DNA of 64,000 nt from NCBI GenBank assembly GCA_958448165.1, contig CAUDCW010000012.1, positions 13,862 through 77,861 on the forward strand, in the 5' to 3' direction. The notes under the pieces were generated by a model. It was given only the letters and a program-made list of their open reading frames with translations. It was not told the origin of the DNA and made no database searches. The position numbers and the translations under genes were made by a program. The first letter of the stretch is position 1. Each line of letters begins with the position of its first letter. Shown in pieces: positions 1 to 7,265 of the stretch. The DNA is from an uncultured Oscillospiraceae bacterium. GTDB taxonomy: Bacteria; Bacillota; Clostridia; Oscillospirales; Acutalibacteraceae.

Positions 1-309
1 TCCGTGTTTTTTGTTTTCGGCGGCAACAGCTCAGCAAACCGTGTTGTTGTCAAGGTCGCAGGCAATGTGTATGCCGAATACTCTCTGCAAAAATCAGGCG
101 AATATCAAATATCGGGCGAAGACGGAATTACACTTACACTTGTTGTCGGGCAGGACGGAGTATATGTGAAACACGCCGATTGCCCCGATAAGCTCTGCGA
201 AAAAACAGGCAGGATAAGCGGTGCAGGACAGAATATTATATGCCTGCCGGGTAAAATAACTGTTGCGCTTGAAGGTGCATCACAAAACGTAGATGCGGAG
301 GTGGGATAA
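1..309 (+). CDS. NusG domain II-containing protein (5' end outside window)
   Basis: The reading frame is open from the first base, so the N-terminus, where this family usually has a short membrane anchor, lies outside the window. The visible ~100 residues match the small stand-alone NusG-II fold: a beta-rich start (RVVVKVAG), then VVGQDGVYVKHADCPDKLC and a second conserved cysteine segment (IICLPGKITVAL). Clostridia usually encode this protein directly before the Gx transporter that follows here, often near Rnf or FMN-transfer genes. The biochemical role of stand-alone NusG-II proteins is not established. It ends 4 bases before the next start codon, so the two genes are probably co-transcribed. 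Confidence 0.75.
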   Translation, partial: SVFFVFGGNSSANRVVVKVAGNVYAEYSLQKSGEYQISGEDGITLTLVVGQDGVYVKHADCPDKLCEKTGRISGAGQNIICLPGKITVALEGASQNVDAEVG

Positions 310-313
310 CCGT

Positions 314-847
314 ATGAACAACAGTAAGGCTCTTTTTGTCACACGCTGTGCTCTGCTTTGCGCCGCTGCGGTTGTGCTTTCAATGCTCGAATCAATGCTC
401 CCGACTCCCGTATTCCTCGTGCCCGGGTGTCGCCTGGGACTTTCTAACCTTGCAATAATAATTGCAATTCCGCTGTGCGGTGCAGGCGGTGCGTTTTCGG
501 TTGCAATTGTAAAAGCTCTGCTTGTCCTGATAACAAGAGGCATCACAGCGGGCATAATGAGCTTGGCAGGCGGTGTGCTGAGCCTTTGCGTTATGCTGCT
601 GCTTTTTAGGTGTAAGCGGTTCGGCTATGTCGGAGTTTCGGTTGCAAGTGCAGCTGCGCATAATACGGTGCAGCTTGCCGTTGCGGCGCTTCTGATGACT
701 GATATCCGTGTTTTCTCGTTTTTGTGGCTTTATCTGCTGTTGTCGATTGTGACAGGTGCATTGACGGGAACGGCGGCAGGGATAATAGTTCCGCCGCTTC
801 TTAAATCACTGAAAACAGACGAAAAAAATGCAGGACGGAGTGATTAG
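314..847 (+). CDS. Gx transporter family protein (heptaprenyl diphosphate synthase component I-like)
   Basis: A small, very hydrophobic protein of 177 residues with about five or six membrane segments and many Gly/Ala pairs. Its early motif LVPGCRLGLSNLAIIIAI is typical of the Hpre_diP_synt_I/Gx transporter family. The family name recalls subunit I of heptaprenyl diphosphate synthase, but most members are thought to be membrane transporters resembling ECF S-components; substrate unknown. I chose the ATG at 314, not the in-frame ATG at 293, because GGAGGTG at 298-304 sits at normal spacing before it. Its last codons form one arm of a terminator hairpin. Confidence 0.75.
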   Translation: MNNSKALFVTRCALLCAAAVVLSMLESMLPTPVFLVPGCRLGLSNLAIIIAIPLCGAGGAFSVAIVKALLVLITRGITAGIMSLAGGVLSLCVMLLLFRCKRFGYVGVSVASAAAHNTVQLAVAALLMTDIRVFSFLWLYLLLSIVTGALTGTAAGIIVPPLLKSLKTDEKNAGRSD

Positions 848-866
848 CTTCGTCCTGCTTATTTTT
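830..866. terminator. Bidirectional intrinsic terminator overlapping a stop codon
   Basis: GCAGGACG at 830-837 pairs with CGTCCTGC at 851-858. A T-rich tail (TTATTTTT) follows on the plus strand, and an A-run precedes on the left (T-run on the minus strand). It can therefore end both the Gx transporter transcript and the converging sigma/anti-sigma transcript. The left arm lies inside the last codons of the upstream gene. Confidence 0.75.
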
Positions 867-884
867 GAGTTTAAATTTGTTTTT

Positions 885-1967
885 TTATTCCGAAGCAGTG
901 ACGGGGGAATATGAGGCTGTGCTTGAAACCGCTTCTGAAGCTGTGCCGGAAACGGAGCTGTCGTCAGAATAAATATAATCTCCCTCAGACTGCCCGTTTA
1001 TGTAACCGGGGTTCGTCGGAATTTCTTTTATGTCGTCCACGTTCCCTTTGACATAGCTTACAAACTCATTCACTCTGTCAACACCGATGTTAAAAACCTT
1101 TTCCGTGTCAAGTATGTTTGTCCTGAGATATCCGTCCTCTGTGATTGATAATGATATGTTTTCATATCCCAGAATCGGAATATCAATGCTCATATCCATA
1201 ACGGTAACAATTCCCCGGCTTGGTGGATCACCGAGGTCAACAGTTTTGGCGTTTCTGTCGCTCAGCAGCATATCCCAAATGACAGATTCAGGCGGTGCGG
1301 AGTAATGAACTGACGCTGAATTGCCGCTTTCGTCAGTAAATTCATACCATAACGAATTAATTACGAGGTTCTCCTCAAGGCTTAAATCATCAATAAACTG
1401 ACCGAGCGTTTCGGGACTGTAGTATGCGTTTACATACACATAATACTGTTCGCTTTCCTTGTGCTTTACAGCAACGGCGCACTGACTTGAAATTCCGTTA
1501 ATCTCAGCTACCTCGCCGTATGTCCGATGCGCTTCTTGATTTATTTCGTCATATCCCGACAGCGTGTGCGTAAGTCCAAGCGATTGCCCAAGACTTTCAG
1601 ACTGCACAACCGTGTTCCTGCCGCTGTATTTCTCATTTTCAAAATCAAGCTCCGGATATTGCTCGGCTATCGACATCTCCTCCCACGGCTTTAATATTGC
1701 TATTTCCGAGGAGCTTTCATTCGGGTCAATGTCGGTATAAATGTGGGCTGAAGATGTATTTGTGCTGCTGTGGCTTTCATCGCTTGTAAAAGGCTGCTGC
1801 TGACGAAGTAGCAATGCACCGAGCGCAATAGCCGGAACAAGTGCGGCGGCTGTGCTGATGCCGATAATCTGTTTTTTATAGCTGTGCCTTGCGGGTATTT
1901 CGTCCGCTTCTTCAAGGTATTCGTCCTTGATACCGTTTATGGCGTGAAGTAATGCACTGCTGTTCAT
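885..1967 (-). CDS. Membrane-anchored anti-sigma factor-like protein
   Basis: A 360-residue protein with a short cytoplasmic N-terminus (about residues 1-32, containing IKDEYLEEAD), one membrane segment at about 33-54 (IIGISTAAALVPAIALGALLL region), then a long Ser/Glu/Asp-rich outer domain and a Ser/Thr-rich C-terminus. This is the layout of Clostridial anti-sigma factors partnered with ECF sigma factors. The first codon overlaps the sigma gene stop as ATGA, so the two are translationally coupled. By analogy, the cytoplasmic tail would hold the sigma factor at the membrane and the outer domain would sense an envelope signal. I do not recognise the outer domain and cannot name the signal. The role rests mainly on topology and operon position. 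Confidence 0.65.
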   Translation of the reverse strand: MNSSALLHAINGIKDEYLEEADEIPARHSYKKQIIGISTAAALVPAIALGALLLRQQQPFTSDESHSSTNTSSAHIYTDIDPNESSSEIAILKPWEEMSIAEQYPELDFENEKYSGRNTVVQSESLGQSLGLTHTLSGYDEINQEAHRTYGEVAEINGISSQCAVAVKHKESEQYYVYVNAYYSPETLGQFIDDLSLEENLVINSLWYEFTDESGNSASVHYSAPPESVIWDMLLSDRNAKTVDLGDPPSRGIVTVMDMSIDIPILGYENISLSITEDGYLRTNILDTEKVFNIGVDRVNEFVSYVKGNVDDIKEIPTNPGYINGQSEGDYIYSDDSSVSGTASEAVSSTASYSPVTASE

Positions 1968-2524
1968 ATGTATATATCCTCCTTTTCGAGATAGTCTTTA
2001 AGCTTTTGCCGTGTTCTGCACAGCTCTGTTTTAACCTTGCTCTCGCTTATTTTCAGCCGTTTTGCAATATCCTTTACAGACTCCATATGCCAGTACCGCC
2101 TGACAAATATTATTCTCTTCTGCTTCGGTAATGACGCAAGAAAGGTGTTTATCGACTCGCTTAAAATTGAGTTGTCAAGGCTTTTCTCTGTGTCACTGTC
2201 TGACGCAATACATTCCTCAAGCTCTGCAAGCACAAGCGGATATTGCCCCGAACCGCGCTTAGCCGCATTGCTTTGCTCAACACGGTTGAGCGCAAGGTTG
2301 CGTGTGATTTTGCCGAGATACGCCTTAAGGCTGCGGGGATTTTCCGGCGGAATACTGCTCCAGGCTTTCTGCATTGTATCGTTCAGACATTCCTCTGTAT
2401 CCGACGAATTGCGCAGAATATTATAAGCAACCGTCCTGCAGTATGCCGAATACTTGCTTGACGCTTCGCTTATCGCCTCCTCAGACCTTGCCCGGAACAG
2501 CTCGACAATGCTCTTATCCTCCAT
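1964..2524 (-). CDS. ECF-type RNA polymerase sigma factor
   Basis: A 186-residue sigma-70 family protein of the short extracytoplasmic-function type. Region 2 is seen in the segment with AYNILRNSSDTEECLNDT and AWSSIPP, and region 4 in LPKQKRIIFVRRYW followed by the helix-turn-helix DIAKRLKISESKVKTELCR. An ATG at 2542 is in frame, but the ATG at 2524 is preferred: it has AAAGGAAGTGG just upstream, and the likely transcription start is close to 2540. The anti-sigma gene follows with a 4-base overlap. A typical ECF promoter motif lies directly upstream, suggesting autoregulation. Confidence 0.85.
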   Translation of the reverse strand: MEDKSIVELFRARSEEAISEASSKYSAYCRTVAYNILRNSSDTEECLNDTMQKAWSSIPPENPRSLKAYLGKITRNLALNRVEQSNAAKRGSGQYPLVLAELEECIASDSDTEKSLDNSILSESINTFLASLPKQKRIIFVRRYWHMESVKDIAKRLKISESKVKTELCRTRQKLKDYLEKEDIYI

Positions 2525-2546
2525 AGAACCACTTCCTTTCATAAGT

Positions 2547-2575
2547 AAAGACAGAAAAAACGCCGAAAGGTTACA
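2547..2575 (-). promoter_or_regulatory. Candidate ECF sigma autoregulated promoter
   Basis: Read on the minus strand, TGTAACC(TTTC) at 2566-2575 is followed after a T-rich spacer by TGTCTTT at about 2547-2553. An AAC-containing -35 with a GTC-type -10 is the general form of ECF sigma promoters, and its position just before the sigma gene suggests self-activation. The assignment is by pattern only. Confidence 0.5.
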
Positions 2576-2694
2576 CTGTTTTTAATTTATTATTCAGTTT
2601 ATCATTATTTTTTTGAATTTTATTTATTAAAAGCAATAATACACGCAATATTGCGGCGTTATATCACTATTTCAATAAATTATCGAATTTGCCC

Positions 2695-2723
2695 TTTAAA
2701 TTTTTGCCGCAATACGCTATAAT
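2695..2723 (+). promoter_or_regulatory. Candidate sigma-A promoter for hprK
   Basis: TTTAAA at 2695-2700, a 17-base spacer, and a consensus TATAAT at 2718-2723, 39 bases before the hprK start. The -10 is strong and the -35 is weak. The preceding ~100 bases are AT-rich, with no other feature seen. Confidence 0.5.
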
Positions 2724-2761
2724 AACTATGTATAAATTTTTCCGCTGAAAGGAAGATAATA

Positions 2762-3727
2762 ATGGAATCCACCTTCACAGTTCCTCTGTCCGAAATTATC
2801 AAGGAGCTTTCCCTTGTAACCGAGTACACTCCCTGTGACACAAAGGAAATTCTTATTTCATCAAGAGATATCAACCGTCCCGGCCTTGAGCTTACGGGGT
2901 TTATGGAATTTTTTGACCCTCAGCGTATTATGCTGTTCGGCAATACCGAAACGGGTTTTCTGAACAAGTACGGCAGCGAGCAGAAATTTCACGTTCTTGA
3001 GCGTTTGTGCAAGCTCAAGCCGCCTGCAATCATTGTCACAAGAAATCTACAGCCGTTTGACGAGTTGATGAAAGCGGCTAAGGCTCACGGCGTTCCTGTT
3101 CTGCGCTCAGGTGACCCAACCTCGGAGCTGAGTGCGGCGCTGATATCGTTCCTCAATGTTCAGCTTGCGCCCAGAGTAACCCGCCATGGCGTTCTGGTTG
3201 AAGTATATGGCGAAGGCATACTTCTTATAGGCGACAGCGGCGTCGGCAAAAGCGAAACCGCAATCGAGCTTATCAAAAGAGGTCACCGTCTTATCGCCGA
3301 CGATGCGGTTGAAATAAGGCGTGTGTCAAGCAAATCTCTTGTTGGCTCATCACCCGAAAATATCCGTCACTTTATTGAGCTGCGCGGCGTCGGCATTATT
3401 AATGCAAGGCGCATTTTCGGTATGGGTGCGGTTAAGCTTACCGAAAAGATTGATATTGTAATAAATATGGAAGTATGGGACAGCACAAAGGTTTATGACA
3501 GAATGGGTATAGACAACGAATACACCGAAATTCTCGGCATAGAGGTTCCCGTTCTGACAATACCGATAAAGCCGGGCAGAAACACTGCGGTTATTATTGA
3601 GGTTGCCGCCATGAACAACAGACAGAAGAAGATGGGTTACAATGCCGCTCAGGAGCTTCTGCAAAGCCTCGGTATGGAGGTTGAAACAGACGAAAACAGC
3701 GGTAAGACTAATATAAACTGGTTGTGA
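2762..3727 (+). CDS. hprK: HPr kinase/phosphorylase
   Basis: A 321-residue protein, normal length for bifunctional HprK. It phosphorylates Ser46 of the phosphotransfer protein HPr with ATP or pyrophosphate and also removes the phosphate, linking glycolytic state to CcpA-type carbon control. The N-terminal regulatory domain spans about 1-130. The kinase domain has the P-loop GDSGVGKSE at about 157-165, and the family signature region around ELRGVGIINARRIFGMGAV follows. A ribosome site (AAAGGAAG) lies close before the ATG. It leads a tight plus-strand run with the PHP phosphatase and murB. No ptsH (HPr) gene is present in the window. Confidence 0.95.
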   Translation: MESTFTVPLSEIIKELSLVTEYTPCDTKEILISSRDINRPGLELTGFMEFFDPQRIMLFGNTETGFLNKYGSEQKFHVLERLCKLKPPAIIVTRNLQPFDELMKAAKAHGVPVLRSGDPTSELSAALISFLNVQLAPRVTRHGVLVEVYGEGILLIGDSGVGKSETAIELIKRGHRLIADDAVEIRRVSSKSLVGSSPENIRHFIELRGVGIINARRIFGMGAVKLTEKIDIVINMEVWDSTKVYDRMGIDNEYTEILGIEVPVLTIPIKPGRNTAVIIEVAAMNNRQKKMGYNAAQELLQSLGMEVETDENSGKTNINWL

Positions 3728-3731
3728 TTTG

Positions 3732-4454
3732 ATGAATATTATTGCGGATACCCATACTCATACAATAGCCTCTACACACGCATTCAGCACTGTGCAGGAG
3801 ATGATAACTGCCGCCGCCCGGAAGGGGCTTTATGCAATCGCTCTTACAGACCACGGATATGCGATGCCCGGCTCACCGGGGAAGTGGTATTTTGAATCCC
3901 TCGGGGCAATTCCGTCAACTGTTGACGGCGTGCGTGTGCTAAAGGGTGTTGAGGCGAATGTAATGGATTTTGACGGTTCACTTGATATGTCCGATAAGGT
4001 GCTTAAAGGACTTGAATGGGTGGTAGCGTCAATTCACTGCGGACTTTGCAAAGGCAAGGCGAGCGTTGAGGCGGCGACAAACGCATATCTGAAGCTTGCA
4101 GAAAATCCGTATGTCAATGTTATCGGACATTCGGGCACTCCGAAGTTTAAATATGATTTTGAGAGGGTAATCCCCGAGCTTGCGCATAACGGCAAGCTGA
4201 TTGAGATAAACGACAACACTTTTTATTGCCGCAAGGACTCCTGCGAAAACTGTGTTGAAATTGCAAAGCTGTGCAAAAAACACGGCGCATATATTATTGT
4301 CAATTCTGACGCACATTTTTCTTCAAGGGTGGGGCATTGCTCGTGCGCTATGGAGATGCTTGAAGAAATTGACTTTCCGCAGGAGCTGATAATTAATACC
4401 GACGAAAGCCGTTTCAAAAAATATCTGGAGCAAAACGGTATTTCGCTTGTATAG
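3732..4454 (+). CDS. PHP domain metal-dependent phosphatase (YcdX-like)
   Basis: A 240-residue PHP-domain protein beginning MNIIADTHTHT, whose His-X-His pair is the first metal ligand set. Further ligand regions are ALTDHG, ASIHCG, VIGHSG and VNSDAHF. This is the order found in the YcdX/histidinol-phosphatase-like branch, a trinuclear-metal phosphatase family whose natural substrate is mostly unknown. The ATG at 3732 is favoured over the adjacent TTG at 3729. It starts 4 bases after hprK and ends 9 bases before murB, so it is probably translated from the same message. Members of this branch commonly sit next to hprK or murB in Clostridia. Confidence 0.85.
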   Translation: MNIIADTHTHTIASTHAFSTVQEMITAAARKGLYAIALTDHGYAMPGSPGKWYFESLGAIPSTVDGVRVLKGVEANVMDFDGSLDMSDKVLKGLEWVVASIHCGLCKGKASVEAATNAYLKLAENPYVNVIGHSGTPKFKYDFERVIPELAHNGKLIEINDNTFYCRKDSCENCVEIAKLCKKHGAYIIVNSDAHFSSRVGHCSCAMEMLEEIDFPQELIINTDESRFKKYLEQNGISLV

Positions 4455-4463
4455 GAGAAGTAT

Positions 4464-5378
4464 ATGATTGATATTGATAATATAAAGCAGCTTGCAATTG
4501 AAAAGGGCTGTACCGTAAAAGAAAACGAGCCGATGAGCCGCTACACCACCTTCAAAATCGGCGGAAACGCCCAGCTGCTTGTTATTGTGCCGGACGTTTC
4601 GGCGCTCAAGGCAATACTCAGGCAGTGCGATAAGGATAAAATTCCGGTGTTCCTGCTCGGTAAAGGCTCAAATCTTCTTGTTTCCGACAAGGGCATTGAC
4701 GGTGTTGTAATCAAACTTGACGGCGGCTTTAAAAAAATAACTCTTGTTGATGACGACACCGTCTATTGCGGTGCCGGGGCAAGCCTTGCCTCGGTATGCC
4801 GCTTTGCGCTTGACAACGGGCTTTCGGGCCTTGAATTTGCGTGGGGAATACCGGGCAGTGCCGGAGGTGCGGCATATATGAACGCCGGTGCCTACGGCGG
4901 CGAAATGAAGGACGTTCTGATAAACTGCAACCACATAACAAAAAGCGGCGAAACAGGAACTCTGTCCGGCGAGGAGCTTGCGCTTTCTTACCGCCACAGC
5001 GCTTATGCAGACAACGGCAATATTATAACGGGCTTATCGCTTAGATTGCACAAGGACTCAAAGGCGGAGATTAACCGCAGAATGGACGATTATATGCAAA
5101 GGCGCAAGGATAAGCAGCCGCTTGATTACCCCAGCGCAGGCAGTGTGTTCAAACGACCTGAGGGGTATTTTGCGGGTGCGCTTATACAGGACAGCGGTCT
5201 AAAAGGAGAAAGCGTCGGCGGCGCTATGGTCAGTCCGAAGCACTCAGGCTTTATCATTAACACGGGCGGTGCCACCTGCAGTGATGTTATGTCTTTGATT
5301 GAACATATAAAATCGACAGTCAACGAGAAATTCGGCGTTGAACTTGAATGTGAAATAAAGCCGGTAGGAAGATTTTAA
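4464..5378 (+). CDS. murB: UDP-N-acetylenolpyruvoylglucosamine reductase
   Basis: A 304-residue FAD enzyme that reduces UDP-GlcNAc-enolpyruvate with NADPH to UDP-MurNAc, the second committed step of peptidoglycan precursor synthesis in the cytoplasm. The FAD-binding half contains TTFKIGG, LLGKGSNLLVSDKG and the Gly-rich EFAWGIPGSAGGA. The catalytic serine lies in YPSAGSVFKRP, and the C-terminal ELECEIKPVG holds the conserved glutamate. Length and the lack of the extra loop fit the type II MurB of Firmicutes. AGGAGAAG before the ATG gives a good ribosome site. Confidence 0.95.
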   Translation: MIDIDNIKQLAIEKGCTVKENEPMSRYTTFKIGGNAQLLVIVPDVSALKAILRQCDKDKIPVFLLGKGSNLLVSDKGIDGVVIKLDGGFKKITLVDDDTVYCGAGASLASVCRFALDNGLSGLEFAWGIPGSAGGAAYMNAGAYGGEMKDVLINCNHITKSGETGTLSGEELALSYRHSAYADNGNIITGLSLRLHKDSKAEINRRMDDYMQRRKDKQPLDYPSAGSVFKRPEGYFAGALIQDSGLKGESVGGAMVSPKHSGFIINTGGATCSDVMSLIEHIKSTVNEKFGVELECEIKPVGRF

Positions 5379-5422
5379 CATAAATTTTTATACGGATTGT
5401 GAAAGGGGATTGTGACAGAATT

Positions 5423-6286
5423 ATGGAGTTTTTGATAATTTCGGGGCTTTCGGGCGCAGGAAAAACAGTTGCGATGCATTCGCTGGAGGATATCGGCTTT
5501 TACTGTGTTGACAACCTGCCTGCGGCGCTCATCACCACCTTTTACGATTTGTGCAGTAATTCAAACGATGAAAAGATGAAGCGTGTAGCTCTTGTGACAA
5601 ATATCAGGAGTAAAAGTGACTATCTGATGTATGCCGACAGCCTTTCAAAGCTTAAGAATGATAATAAATACTATAAGGTGCTTTTTCTTGATACGGCAGA
5701 AAACGTGCTTCTCACACGATACAAGTCAACACGCCGCAAGCATCCGCTGTCAAACAGGGACGACTCGACAACTGCGTCGGCAGTAAGGCTTGAGTCCTCT
5801 CTGCTTGCACCTATAAAGCAGAGTGCGGATTTTGTGATTGACACCACAAACCTGTCCGCCGCACAGCTCAAGGAGCGTGTGACAACGCTTTTTCTCGGCG
5901 ACAGCAGGCTGGGCTTTACCGTTACCTGTATGTCTTTCGGCTTCAAGTACGGTCTGCCGATGGAGGCTGACCTTGTGTTTGACGTGCGTTGTCTGCCGAA
6001 TCCGTTTTACATTGAGGAGCTGAAATACAAAACGGGTCTTGACAAAGAGGTGCGTGATTATGTTCTCAAATGGGAACAGACCAACGGCCTTTATGAAAAA
6101 ATTGAACAGTATGTTGACTATGCTCTGCCGCTTTATGTCAAGGAGGGCAAAAGCCAGCTTATCATTGGCTTTGGCTGCACAGGCGGCAAGCACAGGAGCG
6201 TTACCCTTGCCGGAAAAATGTATGACCATCTGCTTGAAATCGGGCAGCCTGCGGCTTTGCACCACAGGGATATCCGCAAAGCGTGA
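5423..6286 (+). CDS. rapZ: RNase adapter/nucleotide-binding protein RapZ (YvcJ)
   Basis: A 287-residue P-loop protein. The Walker A motif GLSGAGKT is at residues 8-15, and the C-terminal domain has the GFGCTGGKHRSV signature and ends with HHRDI. In Gram-negatives RapZ directs RNase E to glmZ RNA. The Firmicute orthologue YvcJ hydrolyses nucleotides and affects competence, and its precise role is less clear. The ATG at 5423 gives the standard MEFLIISG start; AAAGGGGA lies 13 bases upstream, a little far. In many Firmicutes yvcJ is followed by yvcK and then whiA. Here whiA follows after only 41 bases, so yvcK is missing from this position. Confidence 0.92.
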   Translation: MEFLIISGLSGAGKTVAMHSLEDIGFYCVDNLPAALITTFYDLCSNSNDEKMKRVALVTNIRSKSDYLMYADSLSKLKNDNKYYKVLFLDTAENVLLTRYKSTRRKHPLSNRDDSTTASAVRLESSLLAPIKQSADFVIDTTNLSAAQLKERVTTLFLGDSRLGFTVTCMSFGFKYGLPMEADLVFDVRCLPNPFYIEELKYKTGLDKEVRDYVLKWEQTNGLYEKIEQYVDYALPLYVKEGKSQLIIGFGCTGGKHRSVTLAGKMYDHLLEIGQPAALHHRDIRKA

Positions 6287-6327
6287 CGCCCTAAGCCTTA
6301 TTGACAACAGACTAAAGGATTGATAAT

Positions 6328-7245
6328 ATGTCATTTTCGTCTGAAACGAAAAAAGAGCTGTGCAGCTTCGTCAATCAGAGCGCCGCGTCAAGGCGTGCGG
6401 AGTGCTACGGCTTTTTGCTTTTTGCAAAGACTTTTTCACACGACAAAATTGTTTTTAATACAGAAAACCCATACACGGCGGCTCGGTTTATGGATTTAAT
6501 GGCGGAGCAGTTCAGCGCAATAACAGAAAAAAAGACGGCTCTGACCGGCAAAAAGGACAGTCAGAGGCTTTTTACCCTGAGCGTGCCGCTAAGCTCCGAA
6601 TGTGAGCGGATTTTTTCTGAATTCGGCCATTCAAAGCAAAGCATAAGCCTGAGAATAAACAGGGCGAATATTGAGGATGAGTTGGCCGTTTCGGCATTTC
6701 TGCGAGGTGCATTTCTGTGCTGCGGCAGTGTGTCCGACCCCAAGCGTGACTATCATCTTGAATTTTCGGTTCCGCACAAAAACGCCTGCATCGACCTGTG
6801 CCGCGTGCTTTCAGAGGTGTCGATGCGCGGCAAGGAGCCAAGACAGCTTGTGCGCAAGGGGATGTTTGTGGCTTACATAAAGGACAGCGAAGAAATAGCC
6901 GATCTGCTTGCGTTTATCGGTGCGCCGGTAGCGTCGATGAATCTTATGCAGGAAAAAATTCTTAAAAGCATAAGAAACGATGTCAACCGCAAAATGAATT
7001 CCGAGATGGCGAACATCAACAAAACGGCAAAGGCAAGCGCTTTGCAGATTGAAGCTATCGAAAAGATAAAAAGGGTCAAAGGTCTTGAAAGCCTGCCCGA
7101 CGATTTGAAAAGCATAGCACAGCTAAGGCTTGAATACCCCGAGCATTCACTGCGTGATCTTGGCGAAATGCTCACTCCGCAGATAAGCCGCAGCGGAGCA
7201 AACCACAGAATGAAGCGGATTTTAGAGATTGCCGAAAGTGTCTGA
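6328..7245 (+). CDS. whiA: DNA-binding protein WhiA
   Basis: A 305-residue WhiA family protein. The N-terminal half is the LAGLIDADG-like domain, without homing-endonuclease activity in this family (AECYGFLLFAK, AFLRGAFLCCGSVSDPKRDYHLEF). The C-terminal helix-turn-helix is recognisable in LRDLGEMLTPQISRSGANHRMKRI. WhiA controls sporulation septation in Streptomyces. In Firmicutes it affects cell division and chromosome segregation, and its direct targets are not well defined. It lies between rapZ and dnaE with short gaps, in the usual Firmicute order. Confidence 0.95.
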   Translation: MSFSSETKKELCSFVNQSAASRRAECYGFLLFAKTFSHDKIVFNTENPYTAARFMDLMAEQFSAITEKKTALTGKKDSQRLFTLSVPLSSECERIFSEFGHSKQSISLRINRANIEDELAVSAFLRGAFLCCGSVSDPKRDYHLEFSVPHKNACIDLCRVLSEVSMRGKEPRQLVRKGMFVAYIKDSEEIADLLAFIGAPVASMNLMQEKILKSIRNDVNRKMNSEMANINKTAKASALQIEAIEKIKRVKGLESLPDDLKSIAQLRLEYPEHSLRDLGEMLTPQISRSGANHRMKRILEIAESV

Positions 7246-7265
7246 CACTGAACAAGGAGGATATT

